The notes: generated by a model from the sequence alone, not told the origin. A stretch of DNA of 64,000 nt from Chitinophagaceae bacterium (GCA_019638595.1 JAHBTJ010000004.1:1-64000), one strand, 5' to 3'. Counted from the stretch's first letter, positions 26,597-34,884 are shown. Numbers and translations are program-made.

Positions 26597-27892
26597 TTAT
26601 AATTCACTACCTGCCGGCACTGTTTTGTCTTCAGCTTCCCCTGCTGAATTGAATACCGCCTTTTTCTGTATCATTAATTTTACGCGGTATAATAGCAAAA
26701 GACTTATCAGGGAAATAATTACAACTACATATCCTACCAGGTTGTAGTGTTCCAGCGGGCTGGTTTTATCTTTTTGTACAACAATGCTGCCGGCCACAGC
26801 CGCGGCTACTCCGCCCGCTATTTGCTGAAGAGAGGAGTTAATGCTCATAAAAGCGCCGCGGTCGGGCATGTCGGGAACAGCGCTGGTTAACGCGGAAGAA
26901 GGGATCATCCTGCTCGTGATCCCTATCATCATCATGATATTGATAATAACCACACTCCATAATGGGATTGCGGAGAGATTGGTATAAAATACTACTATTC
27001 CCATCATCCATAACGATGCAAATGCAAACAGGGTGAATTTGTCTATCTGGTCGCTTAGTTTACCTACCAGCGGCATTACTATTAAAGAGCTCACGCCCGA
27101 GACCATAAAAAGCATGGGCAGATCTTCCTGGGTTATTTTAAGGTTGTTAATAGCGAACGCGCTGCCGAATGGCATCATCATAAATCCGCCGATTGATAAA
27201 AGGGCAGTAGCCGTAAATCCTATCCGGTAATCTTTCCTGTAAACGGTATTGAGCAGGTGCTTCAGGGGCGAATGCTTTTGAGTTACTATAAGGTGCTTGT
27301 TTACCGGTTGTAAATAAAAGAAGATGATAAAGGCCACAACAATCGCTAAAGCCGCTACCATTAAAAAAGGAGCTTCCCAGCCCCAGGCATTTGCCAGGTA
27401 CAGCCCGATTGGCAATCCTAAAACCTGGCTGGCTCCAAAGCCCATTTGTATGAACCCCATTACTCTGCCCCTTTGCTGCAAAACAAAAATATCTGTAATA
27501 ATAGCCATAGATATTGAGCCGATCACACCGCCGAACAAACCGGTAATGATGCGGGCTGTGATGAGGGCGGTATAAGAATGCGCCAGCCCGCAAAAAACAG
27601 TTCCTGCAATAAAGCCCGAATAAAAAAATAGCAATAGTTTTTTTCGGTCGAACCTGTCGGCAAAGCCTGCTGTAAGCAAACCCGATATACCGGCACTGAA
27701 TGCGTAAGCAGATACGGCCCAGCCAAATTTAGCGGGGGTAAGGCTTAGCGATTTCATCATCAGGTCGCCGAGCGGCGACATAATCATAAAATCCAGTATT
27801 ACGGTGAACTGAGTAGCTGCAAGAATAAAGATCACAAGCTTCATGTAGCCTGTAAAGGGGGGTACGAGAATGGTTGATTGCTTATGTTTCAT
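26597..27892 (-). CDS. MFS transporter, probable drug/metabolite efflux
   Basis: A 431-residue major-facilitator protein with about 12 membrane helices. The loop 2-3 signature is GFADRFDRKKLLLFF, and helix 5 has a glycine-rich segment resembling motif C of antiporters (GFGASQVLGLPIGLYLANAW). It is 19 bp downstream of a TetR repressor on the same strand, an arrangement that usually means substrate-induced efflux. The N-terminal half (FTVILDFMIMSPLGDLMMKS) resembles AraJ/multidrug MFS members. The substrate is unknown. Confidence 0.88.
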   Translation of the reverse strand: MKHKQSTILVPPFTGYMKLVIFILAATQFTVILDFMIMSPLGDLMMKSLSLTPAKFGWAVSAYAFSAGISGLLTAGFADRFDRKKLLLFFYSGFIAGTVFCGLAHSYTALITARIITGLFGGVIGSISMAIITDIFVLQQRGRVMGFIQMGFGASQVLGLPIGLYLANAWGWEAPFLMVAALAIVVAFIIFFYLQPVNKHLIVTQKHSPLKHLLNTVYRKDYRIGFTATALLSIGGFMMMPFGSAFAINNLKITQEDLPMLFMVSGVSSLIVMPLVGKLSDQIDKFTLFAFASLWMMGIVVFYTNLSAIPLWSVVIINIMMMIGITSRMIPSSALTSAVPDMPDRGAFMSINSSLQQIAGGVAAAVAGSIVVQKDKTSPLEHYNLVGYVVVIISLISLLLLYRVKLMIQKKAVFNSAGEAEDKTVPAGSEL

Positions 27893-27911
27893 TAGTGGCG
27901 GGTAATAGTAA

Positions 27912-28502
27912 TTAAATTTTTAACGCTTTTATTACCAGGTCGAAAGTTTGCCATAGCAGTGTATCTGTTGCCTTAAACGGTTTTCCTCCAATCGTTTGCC
28001 CTTCATTATGGAACCTGATAAGAGTATACAGCGGTGCAAAAGCTACCGACCAGAAAACGGCCGGTGGCATTTCCTTTATTTCGCCCCGTTGTACAGCGTT
28101 CCGGCAAAAGCTTCCCATACGGCTGGCAAATTCATCCATAAAGGATTTAAATAGCTTGTGCTGGTAGCTTGAGCTGCGAAGCTGATCGAAAAACAGCGAT
28201 AGTAGTGGGTTTTGTGTCATGTAACGGTACCTGTTCTTCCACTGTATCCTTAATCCTTCCCCGAAAGGAGCTTCCGGGTTAAAGTCCCGGAATATAGCGT
28301 CCGTCATGTCCTTTGCTTTTTCCCCCGCTATTTTTATGATCAAATCATCCTTGTCTTTATAGTATATATATAAGGTAGCTACAGAAATGCTGCAGCAGCG
28401 TGCAAGCTTATTCATGCTGAACCCTTCAAAGCCGTCTTTAGCTAATAGCTCAACGGCTTTTTGCTTAACGAGTTGCTCCTTATCAGTACTTCGTGTGCGC
28501 AA
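27912..28502 (-). CDS. TetR/AcrR-family repressor
   Basis: A 196-residue regulator. The N-terminal helix-turn-helix (about 10-55) reads AVELLAKDGFEGFSMNKLAR, then CCSISVATLYIYYKDKDDLI, the TetR DNA-binding core. The C-terminal ligand domain is typical in length. The start must be the TTG at 28500-28502, because the codon before it is a stop and the next ATG is inside the HTH. It is transcribed with the MFS gene 19 bp downstream; a candidate operator lies 20 bp upstream of the start. Confidence 0.92.
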   Translation of the reverse strand: MRTRSTDKEQLVKQKAVELLAKDGFEGFSMNKLARCCSISVATLYIYYKDKDDLIIKIAGEKAKDMTDAIFRDFNPEAPFGEGLRIQWKNRYRYMTQNPLLSLFFDQLRSSSYQHKLFKSFMDEFASRMGSFCRNAVQRGEIKEMPPAVFWSVAFAPLYTLIRFHNEGQTIGGKPFKATDTLLWQTFDLVIKALKI

Positions 28503-28522
28503 TTATGGAATTTAAAATTCAA

Positions 28523-28546
28523 AAATAAGCGAATATTCATTTATTT
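28523..28546. promoter_or_regulatory. Candidate TetR-family operator
   Basis: A 24-bp imperfect palindrome: AAATAA-GC-GAATATTC-AT-TTATTT. The central 8 bp and the outer 6-bp arms are self-complementary, with 2 mismatched positions per side. It lies 20 bp upstream of the tetR start, a typical size and place for autoregulation of a TetR/efflux pair. Confidence 0.5.
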
Positions 28547-28560
28547 TTAAAATATTTATA

Positions 28561-28590
28561 AAAAAGGGCGTTTTTTAAGACGCCCTTTTC
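28561..28590 (-). terminator. Rho-independent terminator of ssb
   Basis: Perfect arms AAAAGGGCG (28562-28570) and CGCCCTTTT (28581-28589) around a 10-nt loop. On the minus strand it lies 17 bp after the ssb stop and ends in TTTTTT; the A-rich complement could also act in the opposite direction. Confidence 0.85.
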
Positions 28591-28607
28591 CCAATGAACA
28601 GGTGGTT

Positions 28608-28958
28608 TCAATTGGTACTTGTTTGCTTGCTTCCCAGCAACAGCACTTCGTTTATTTGTATTTCCGTAATGTACTTTTTAACTCCGTCCTTATCTACATA
28701 GTTCCGGTTTACCAGCTTTCCTTCAATGGCTACCTGGCTTCCTTTGGTAAGGTATTTTTCGATGATCTCGGCATTTTTACCCCAGGCTACAGCGTTGTGC
28801 CATTGCGTTTCCTTTACGTTTTCTCCTTTCGCGTTCCGGTAACTTTCATTGGTAGCTATAGAAACACGGGCCATCTTTTTACCCGATTCGGTATTGCGTA
28901 CATCGGGGTTATTACCTAAGTTTCCAATCAATTGCACTTTGTTTTGTAAGGCGTTCAT
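28608..28958 (-). CDS. ssb: Single-stranded DNA-binding protein
   Basis: A 116-residue OB-fold protein: NKVQLIGNLGNNPDVRNTES, ARVSIATNES, TQWHNAVAWGKNAEIIEKYL and KGSQVAIEGKLVNRNY. It is shorter than typical housekeeping SSB and has no acidic DDDIPF-like tail; it ends LLLGSKQTSTN. It may therefore be a secondary SSB that does not recruit the usual partner proteins, or a minimal form. It is a stand-alone transcription unit with its own terminator. Confidence 0.93.
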   Translation of the reverse strand: MNALQNKVQLIGNLGNNPDVRNTESGKKMARVSIATNESYRNAKGENVKETQWHNAVAWGKNAEIIEKYLTKGSQVAIEGKLVNRNYVDKDGVKKYITEIQINEVLLLGSKQTSTN

Positions 28959-29069
28959 AATACTTTTTTTTAATGGTTTTTAATCGTATTCCCTTTCCCT
29001 TGGTTCAGGTTATGAGTTAAAGCGCTTTATACCACAAAGATGTAAACGTGAAGTGTGAATATCCGGTAT

Positions 29070-29121
29070 TTACCCGGTTAGAGACGTATTTAAACGATTA
29101 TAAACGTTTAAAAACGGGTAA
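29070..29121. promoter_or_regulatory. Nested palindromes between divergent ssb and the zinc-ribbon gene
   Basis: The outer arms TTACCCG (29070-29076) and CGGGTAA (29115-29121) enclose inner arms TTTAAACG (29089-29096) and CGTTTAAA (29105-29112). All arms are perfect complements. This sits in the 247-bp divergent gap, about 110 bp from ssb and 85 bp from the next gene. It looks like a binding site for a dimeric or multimeric regulator; a DNA-damage role is only a guess from the neighbouring ssb. Confidence 0.45.
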
Positions 29122-29205
29122 TCAAACCTTGCTAATAGTCTGCCGGAAATAAGTGTAAAACAGTAATTTTATTGTATTCGTAGTGTCAATATTAAACTGC
29201 AACCT

Positions 29206-29601
29206 ATGGCTTCTCCTGTATCACCTCAAACTTTGTGTTTGAACTGCAATAAACCTGTAAAAGGACGGATTGATAAAAAATTTTGTGATGACTGGTGCCG
29301 GAACGCATATAACAACAAGCTTAACAGCATTACCACTTCGCTCCTGGTACGCACTATTAACAGCATTCTTAAACGAAACCGGAAAATACTCGAATCATTG
29401 ATCTCGCCCGAAAAAGAAACGGTGAAAGCGTCCAGGAAAAAGCTGATAGAAATGGGGTTCCGTTTTGAATATATCACCCATTTGTTCACTACTCAAAAAG
29501 GACAGACCTATTTCTTTTGTTACGAGTATGGATATTTACCATTGGAAAATGATTTTTACCTTATTGTAGCAAGGAACCGCGACCGGGAAGAAAAAGTATA
29601 G
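29206..29601 (+). CDS. DUF2116-type zinc-ribbon protein
   Basis: A 131-residue protein with an N-terminal zinc-ribbon: C-x2-C (LCLNCNKPV) followed by C-x3-C (KKFCDDWCRNAYNNKLN). The remainder is a helical segment and a hydrophobic strand-rich tail (YFFCYEYGYLPLENDFYLIV). DUF2116 zinc-ribbon proteins are widespread and uncharacterised. It is 67 bp upstream of the DUF6364/PIN pair, but that pair has its own promoter. Confidence 0.75.
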   Translation: MASPVSPQTLCLNCNKPVKGRIDKKFCDDWCRNAYNNKLNSITTSLLVRTINSILKRNRKILESLISPEKETVKASRKKLIEMGFRFEYITHLFTTQKGQTYFFCYEYGYLPLENDFYLIVARNRDREEKV

Positions 29602-29617
29602 AGCGATGCAAAAAAGG

Positions 29618-29647
29618 TTTGTTATACGTATAAATATTTTATCTTTG
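29618..29647 (+). promoter_or_regulatory. Bacteroidota-type promoter with palindromic operator before the toxin-antitoxin pair
   Basis: TTTG (29618-29621), then 18 bp, then TATCTTTG (29640-29647): the exact TTTG-N18-19-TANNTTTG pattern of the primary Bacteroidota sigma factor. The spacer holds a perfect 12-bp palindrome, TTATACGTATAA (29622-29633), placed where a bound antitoxin would block RNA polymerase. The antitoxin ATG is 21 bp downstream. Confidence 0.72.
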
Positions 29648-29668
29648 TAGTATAAACGAGATGTTGTT

Positions 29669-29935
29669 ATGGATGCGAAAGTAACCTTAAGCTTTAATGC
29701 CCAAATTATCAACCGGGCAAAACAGTATGCCGAATCACAGGGCATCAGCCTCAGCAGGCTTACAGAAATTCTTTTGCGGAAGCTTACTTCAGGCGGCTAT
29801 AAATCCATAGAAGACTTTCCTGTAGAAGATTGGGTTAATATGGTATCGGAAGGAGAGGCTGCATATATTACGCGTGCTAAAACAAGCAAACAGCTTAAAA
29901 ACGAGTTCAATAACAGCCGCAGAAAGAAATCATGA
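29669..29935 (+). CDS. DUF6364-family antitoxin
   Basis: An 88-residue protein. The N-terminal region (AKVTLSFNAQIINRAKQYAE, SQGISLSRLTEILLRKL) is a ribbon-helix-helix-like fold, which supports DNA binding and dimerisation. The C-terminus (AAYITRAKTSKQLKNEFNNS) is probably the toxin-binding tail. It overlaps the PIN toxin by 4 bp (ATGA), and its promoter carries a palindrome, so autoregulation is likely. Confidence 0.8.
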   Translation: MDAKVTLSFNAQIINRAKQYAESQGISLSRLTEILLRKLTSGGYKSIEDFPVEDWVNMVSEGEAAYITRAKTSKQLKNEFNNSRRKKS

Positions 29936-30357
29936 CGCTTTTCCTGGATGCCAATATCTTAGTATCGGTACTTAACAAGGAATACCCGTTGTTTACATAT
30001 ACATCCCGTATTTTGAGTTTAGCCGGTAAAAAACCGTATGTGCTCAAAACGTCTGCAGTATGCCTGGCGATAGCTTATTATTTCGCTGAAAAAAAGCATG
30101 GGGCTGCTTCTGCAAGAAATAAAATTTCGCTGCTGCTGGATTATCTTCAAATAACAGATTGCGGCGAAAAAGAAGCAATGCAGGCGATCACCAATCAAAA
30201 GGCAAACGATTTTGAAGACGCTTTGCAATATTACAGCGCGTTCAATGCCAAATGTACCTGTTTGCTGACGGATAATGTAGCTGATTTTTATTTTTCAGGC
30301 ATCCGGGTATTGCACCCGGAAGCATTTTTTAATGAATACATCCTGGGAAAGAAGTAG
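29932..30357 (+). CDS. PIN-domain toxin (VapC-like ribonuclease)
   Basis: A 141-residue PIN-fold protein. The acidic residues expected at the metal site are visible: Asp6 (FLDANILVSVL), Glu and Asp in NDFEDALQYYSA, and Asp in CLLTDNVADF. PIN toxins cleave RNA, often tRNA. The start ATG overlaps the antitoxin stop by 4 bp, ensuring coupled translation. A short hairpin with a T-rich tail follows. Confidence 0.85.
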   Translation: MTLFLDANILVSVLNKEYPLFTYTSRILSLAGKKPYVLKTSAVCLAIAYYFAEKKHGAASARNKISLLLDYLQITDCGEKEAMQAITNQKANDFEDALQYYSAFNAKCTCLLTDNVADFYFSGIRVLHPEAFFNEYILGKK

Positions 30358-30392
30358 CCGCCGTGTTTATTTACCGGCTATTTTAATTTTTT
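30355..30392 (+). terminator. Weak terminator after the PIN toxin
   Basis: The 6-bp arms TAGCCG (30355-30360, including the stop codon) and CGGCTA (30375-30380) are followed by TTTTAATTTTTT. Confidence 0.5.
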
Positions 30393-30469
30393 GATACACT
30401 TCCCCGCCACTTTTGCCCTGTTTACCTCAAATATTTTGTAGCTTTTCAGGTATAAAGACATTTGCATAC

Positions 30470-31507
30470 ATGAAACTCAAAAAAGGGCAGTTGGTCATTC
30501 ATGTTGTGAGCTGCGCCATTTTTCTTAGCCTGCCTTTCTTTTTTTCGCCCGATGGTCCAAACAAGTTATACGCTTTCCTGCGTAACCCGGAATCGCTCCG
30601 GGAAATTGTGCGATATGTATTGCTCATTTTATTTTTTTACTGTAACTATTACCTGTTTGTTCCACAGCTATATTCAAAAGGCAGGTATTTGCAGTTTTCG
30701 GTGGTCATAATCCTGTGCTTTTTTATTACTATGCTGCTGCCTGGTTTAATGCCGGGCATGGAGCATGAAATGCGTCCGCCTCCCATGCAGCCGGGCAGGC
30801 TTCCAAAGCCTCCTGCCCCCAACCGGCTTTTCTTTAATGTACGCCAGCATATTTTCCTGTTCCTGGTATCTTTTTTCTTTTCCCTGATGTTAAGGCTTCG
30901 CGAAAAATTACGGCAAACCGAAGAAGAAAAGCTGCAATCTGAACTGTCTTATCTTAAAGCGCAGGTGAATCCCCATTTTTTATTCAATACACTGAACAGC
31001 ATTTACGCGCTTGCTATAGAAAAATCGGATGATACCGCTACTGCGGTAGTGAAGCTATCGGGCATGATGCGTTATGTGCTGAGCGATGCAGTGAACGATT
31101 TTGTACCGCTTGAAAAAGAGATCAATTACTTACAGGATTTTGTAGAACTGCAGGAGCTGAGGTTTGGTAGCAATATACCGGTTCGGTTTGCTGTAAAAGG
31201 CTCAACCGATGGTAAACAGATAGCGCCTTTGATATTGATCACTTTTGTTGAAAACGCGTTTAAATACGGGGTAAACGCAGAAGAAGAAATGCAGATAGAT
31301 ATTGAAATAGCTATAGAAAAAGAACTGCTGAAGATGAAAGTATGTAATAAAAAAGTAAGCGTTCAGCAGCAAACGGAAACCAGCAGCCGGTTAGGCATTA
31401 CAAATACAAAGAACAGGCTGGCGCTTTTATATCCATCCACGCATGAACTTATTGTTAACGAAACTGACAATGACTTTACAGTTTTACTTACCTTAACATT
31501 GTTATGA
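30470..31507 (+). CDS. LytS-type sensor histidine kinase
   Basis: A 345-residue kinase from ATG 30470, which begins a membrane domain of four helices (about 7-26, 46-65, 72-93, 124-142). A Pro-rich loop (MRPPPMQPGRLPKPPAPN) sits between helices 3 and 4. The His_kinase domain has the phospho-acceptor in LKAQVNPHFLFNTLNSIYAL (His169), and an ATP-binding fold follows (LITFVENAFKYG; SSRLGITNTKNRLALLYP). It overlaps the LytTR regulator by 4 bp and forms a pair with it. The signal is unknown. Confidence 0.93.
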   Translation: MKLKKGQLVIHVVSCAIFLSLPFFFSPDGPNKLYAFLRNPESLREIVRYVLLILFFYCNYYLFVPQLYSKGRYLQFSVVIILCFFITMLLPGLMPGMEHEMRPPPMQPGRLPKPPAPNRLFFNVRQHIFLFLVSFFFSLMLRLREKLRQTEEEKLQSELSYLKAQVNPHFLFNTLNSIYALAIEKSDDTATAVVKLSGMMRYVLSDAVNDFVPLEKEINYLQDFVELQELRFGSNIPVRFAVKGSTDGKQIAPLILITFVENAFKYGVNAEEEMQIDIEIAIEKELLKMKVCNKKVSVQQQTETSSRLGITNTKNRLALLYPSTHELIVNETDNDFTVLLTLTLL

Positions 31508-32196
31508 TACAGGCGATAGCGATAGATGATGAAATTCCTGCGCTTAGCATAGTGCAGAATTTTTGCAACAGAACGGATTTTATAAACCTTGAAAAGACTT
31601 TTAACCAGCCTACGGAAGCGCTTAAGCATTTGCGAAAGTTCCCTGTTGACCTGGTTTTTTTGGATATACATATGCCTTCCTTAAGCGGCATAGATTTATA
31701 TAAGGCAGTGCAGCAGGATACCATGGCTATTTTTACTACAGCTTATGCTGAATACGCGGTAGAAGGTTTTAACCTGAATGCTGTTGACTATTTGCTAAAA
31801 CCATTTACCTACAGGCGATTTTTGCAGGCGGCAGAGAAAGCGAAAGACTATTACAGTTACCTGAAAGCAAAAGAAAAAACTACCGAACAGTATTTATTTG
31901 TAAGAGCGGATTATACGCTTGTAAAAATCAATACAGCCGATATTGTGTATATAGAAGGATACGATGATTACCTTAAAATTCACATTGCCGGTCAAAAGCC
32001 TGTTATTACAAGAATGACATTAAAAACCATTCTTGAAAAATTACCAGCTCACCAGTTTGTACGTATACATCGCTCTTATGTTATACCTGTCCGGCGGGTA
32101 GAAAATCTACGCAATAAGATTATCTCGCTGGGCGAAATTAAGCTTCCGCTCGGGAGCAGTTACGAAGAAAATTTCTTAAAACGCTTTAACAGATAA
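31504..32196 (+). CDS. LytTR-family response regulator
   Basis: A 230-residue regulator: a receiver domain (1-118, phospho-acceptor Asp54 in LVFLDIHMPSLSG, with FLLKPF-type signature YLLKPFTYRRF) and a LytTR DNA-binding domain (about 130-230, VRADYTLVKINTADIVYIEG, VRIHRSYVIPVRRVENLRN). It is translated from an ATGA overlap with the kinase gene. Probable targets include the following genes, but no LytTR site was found. Confidence 0.94.
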   Translation: MIQAIAIDDEIPALSIVQNFCNRTDFINLEKTFNQPTEALKHLRKFPVDLVFLDIHMPSLSGIDLYKAVQQDTMAIFTTAYAEYAVEGFNLNAVDYLLKPFTYRRFLQAAEKAKDYYSYLKAKEKTTEQYLFVRADYTLVKINTADIVYIEGYDDYLKIHIAGQKPVITRMTLKTILEKLPAHQFVRIHRSYVIPVRRVENLRNKIISLGEIKLPLGSSYEENFLKRFNR

Positions 32197-32297
32197 ATAC
32201 GTTCTACCGCAACTTCTTCACCGTTTGCCGCATTTTTTTTATCAGCCCCTTCTCCCTTGCCATATTTGTTGTGTATTTATTTTTTCCACTTTAAAAT

Positions 32298-33029
32298 ATG
32301 GTTATGGAAAGAAAGCTTTTTTTGAAACAAGGTTTTGCTGCGCTGGGTTTGTCTTTTGTTGCGCCTTTGGCCAATAGTTGTAAAAAAAATGATGTTATTG
32401 CAGACGAAACCACAACAACCGGTAGCGGTGGTACAACCGGTTCTGATGCATGTGTTGTTGCTCCTACGGAAACGGAAGGTCCTTTTCCAACCAAAAACCC
32501 TTCGGCATACGAAAGGAGCGATATAACCGATGGACGTACCGGTTATAAAATGGCTGTTAACATTACTATCGGGCAGGTAAGTAAAAGCTGCGCGGCGCTG
32601 GCAAATGCAATTGTAGATATCTGGCATTGTGATGCGGAAGGTAATTATTCGGAGTATGGAGCTACTCAAATGCAATCTGCCAACTATACATCCGTGCATT
32701 TTTTAAGAGGACGCCAGGTTACGGATAGTAACGGGCTGGTTACATTTACTACCATATTTCCCGGTTGGTACCAGGGCAGGGCAACGCATATACATGTGCA
32801 TATTTACAACTCATCCGGCACTTCACTCAAGGTTACGCAAATAGCATTTCCCGAGGCAGCAGGCAGTGCCTTGCTGGCAGTAAACGGGTATAGTAAAGGG
32901 ATGACAGGCTATACGTACAATGCGAATGATAATGTATTCAGTGATGATAAGAATGGCGTGGAAATAGCAAAAGTTACCGGCGATAAAACCAACGGTTTTG
33001 TATTGGCTATTCAACTGAACGTACCATAA
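32298..33029 (+). CDS. Extracellular intradiol ring-cleavage dioxygenase-like lipoprotein
   Basis: A 243-residue protein with an N-terminal lipoprotein-type signal (SFVAPLANSCKKND). The catalytic domain has the intradiol dioxygenase core: TEGPFPTKNPSAYERSDI, IVDIWHCDAEGNYSEY and FPGWYQGRATHIHVHIY. These supply the two Tyr and two His ligands expected for non-haem iron(III). Cytoplasmic intradiol enzymes cleave catechols; secreted ones of this kind in Bacteroidota have no proven substrate, though aromatic or plant phenolics are plausible. It follows the LytTR pair by about 100 bp. An ATG two codons in (32304) is an alternative start. Confidence 0.85.
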   Translation: MVMERKLFLKQGFAALGLSFVAPLANSCKKNDVIADETTTTGSGGTTGSDACVVAPTETEGPFPTKNPSAYERSDITDGRTGYKMAVNITIGQVSKSCAALANAIVDIWHCDAEGNYSEYGATQMQSANYTSVHFLRGRQVTDSNGLVTFTTIFPGWYQGRATHIHVHIYNSSGTSLKVTQIAFPEAAGSALLAVNGYSKGMTGYTYNANDNVFSDDKNGVEIAKVTGDKTNGFVLAIQLNVP

Positions 33030-33040
33030 AATTTCAGGTA

Positions 33041-33544
33041 ATGGAAACTAAGATCATTACGTTGTGTTACAGGAAAATCATAGACGCACGATCGCAGCGG
33101 GAGTGGGAAAGGCTGATTTTTGAAGATACATGGAAAGAGTTCAAAATGCAGTCGCAATTATACAACCAGGAAAAGAAATATCATAGCTTCTCGCAATTGT
33201 TAATGCATGTGCCTGCATCGGAAAAGCTGCATTTCCTGGTGAGTGGCGCTGCGGTTAATTATATACAGCAGCTTAATAATAAAATACCGGATGTGGTAAA
33301 TAATATAGGTAAAACTTTTTTAAGGTTTTCCAATTTTTATTTTGAGATCGTCAATTCTGATATCCAAAATAAGCCCATACATAGCGTGGCTATACATTTT
33401 TTTAGTAATGCCTTACAATGGCATGAAACCATAGGGGAGTATTTGTTATTGTCTGCTGCTGATAACGATTCCGAAGATCAAATGCATCTTTATAGCATAC
33501 AGCCTTTTGTTACTATTCATTCATTTAAAAGCGTAAAAAAATGA
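33041..33544 (+). CDS. Uncharacterised protein coupled to a pirin-like gene
   Basis: A 167-residue soluble protein with no signal peptide or membrane segment. It is helical and mixed, with WERLIFEDTWKEFKMQSQLY, SEKLHFLVSGAAVNYIQQLN and a histidine-containing IHSVAIHFFSNALQWHETIG. It lies 11 bp after the dioxygenase and overlaps the next gene by 4 bp (ATGA), implying translational coupling and a joint role with the cupin. No family is recognised. Confidence 0.72.
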   Translation: METKIITLCYRKIIDARSQREWERLIFEDTWKEFKMQSQLYNQEKKYHSFSQLLMHVPASEKLHFLVSGAAVNYIQQLNNKIPDVVNNIGKTFLRFSNFYFEIVNSDIQNKPIHSVAIHFFSNALQWHETIGEYLLLSAADNDSEDQMHLYSIQPFVTIHSFKSVKK

Positions 33545-34245
33545 TAGAGCAATTGAGCGCTAAAATTTACCTGGCTAAGGAAAGAGGTGTAAATGAAATA
33601 GGTTTTATGAGGAGTTGTAAAACTTTTAATTCAGGTAATTACTTTAACGAGCATAAAACCGCGTTTGGCAATCTTTGTGTTTTAAATGATGATACGCTGG
33701 GGCCGGGAGAAACAATAAAAATGTATGTTGAGGAAGAAGGGTATATCGTTTTTCTCCCTGTTGCCGGCGGTATTGTATACAATGATTCTACGGGTTATAA
33801 GGCAGCTATTATTGCCGGTGAAGCGCAAATAAAACTTACTTCACCCCGAACGGTGATTGAAATTGAAAATCCGTATACGGACAAACCGGTTAACTATCTT
33901 CAGATCAGGTTTAAACCGGTAGCGTCTTCATTGGCTGATTACAGTGAAATAACAGAATTTAATATAGATAATGGCAGGAACCGGTTAATTCCTGTTACCG
34001 CCCCAAACGCTGCTTTGCCTTTTACATTGAGCATTACCAAACTGGAGGGCAGGGCAGACATTGCATATAAGCCGGATAATAAATATGGCGGCGTGTATGC
34101 GTATGTAATTGAGGGAGCTTTTGAAGTACAATACCGGCTATTGCATGAACGGGATGGGTTGGCCTTGTGGAACATGAATGGCGATGTGGAAGCCGAAGCC
34201 CTGAGCAATGACGCTATCCTGTTGATAGCAGAAGTTAGCTTATAG
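33541..34245 (+). CDS. Pirin-like cupin protein
   Basis: A 234-residue bicupin. The N-terminal cupin is pirin-like (SCKTFNSGNYFNEHKTAFGN; LGPGETIKMYVEEEGYIVFL) but the metal-binding histidines are sparse. The C-terminal cupin spans about 150-234 (GGVYAYVIEGAFEVQYRLLH, RDGLALWNM). YhhW/pirin relatives cleave quercetin or act as regulators; the weak metal ligands here argue for a non-catalytic role. It is translationally coupled to the preceding unknown gene and ends 6 bp into the convergent aat gene. Confidence 0.78.
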   Translation: MIEQLSAKIYLAKERGVNEIGFMRSCKTFNSGNYFNEHKTAFGNLCVLNDDTLGPGETIKMYVEEEGYIVFLPVAGGIVYNDSTGYKAAIIAGEAQIKLTSPRTVIEIENPYTDKPVNYLQIRFKPVASSLADYSEITEFNIDNGRNRLIPVTAPNAALPFTLSITKLEGRADIAYKPDNKYGGVYAYVIEGAFEVQYRLLHERDGLALWNMNGDVEAEALSNDAILLIAEVSL

Positions 34246-34884
34246 CAATTGATTTAATAGCTGAATGAATTGTTGCCTGGGGATCATTTGGGCTCCCAGG
34301 CTTTCAAGATGGGGAGTATATACCTGGCAATCTATCAGCGCTATCCCTTCGGTGCGTAAATGTTCCACGTATTTTATAAAGGCAAACTTGCTGGCGTTGC
34401 TGCTATGGCTGAACATACTTTCTCCAAAAAAAACTTTTCCCAATCGTATGCCGTACAGGCCTCCCACCAGTTGATCGTTTAACCACGCTTCGGCGCTGTG
34501 GGCAAAACCGGCTTCGTACATTTTACAATAAGCCTTTTCCACCTCGCCGGTTATCCAGGTGCCTGTTTGGCCCGAACGGGGGCTGTTTTTGCAATAACGG
34601 ATGACCGATGCAAAATCCTTATCTATTGTAAAACGAAAGCTGGTTTTCCGTAAAAGCTGCTGCATGCTTTTGCTTATTTTAAGATCTTCCGGAAACAGTA
34701 CAAAACGGGGATCGGGGCACCACCATAGCGGAACATCACCTTCGTACCAGGGAAATATTCCATTTTTGTATGCCAGTAACAGCCTTTCAACAGACAGATC
34801 ACCCCCCATTGCCAGCAACCCGTCTGGCTCTGCCATGCTAACAGGAGGAAATATTAACTCATTTCTTAATGCAAAAACCGCCAT
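34240..34884 (-). CDS. aat: Leucyl/phenylalanyl-tRNA-protein transferase
   Basis: A 214-residue N-end-rule transferase that adds Leu or Phe to N-terminal Lys or Arg of substrates. The family start FPPVSMAEPDGLLAMGGDLS and the motifs AYKNGIFPWYEGDVPLWWCP, TGTWITGEVEKAYCKMYEAG, GGLYGIRLGKVFFGESMFS and LIDCQVYTPHLESLGA are complete. Its 3' end overlaps the pirin-like gene by 6 bp. Confidence 0.96.
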   Translation of the reverse strand: MAVFALRNELIFPPVSMAEPDGLLAMGGDLSVERLLLAYKNGIFPWYEGDVPLWWCPDPRFVLFPEDLKISKSMQQLLRKTSFRFTIDKDFASVIRYCKNSPRSGQTGTWITGEVEKAYCKMYEAGFAHSAEAWLNDQLVGGLYGIRLGKVFFGESMFSHSSNASKFAFIKYVEHLRTEGIALIDCQVYTPHLESLGAQMIPRQQFIQLLNQLL

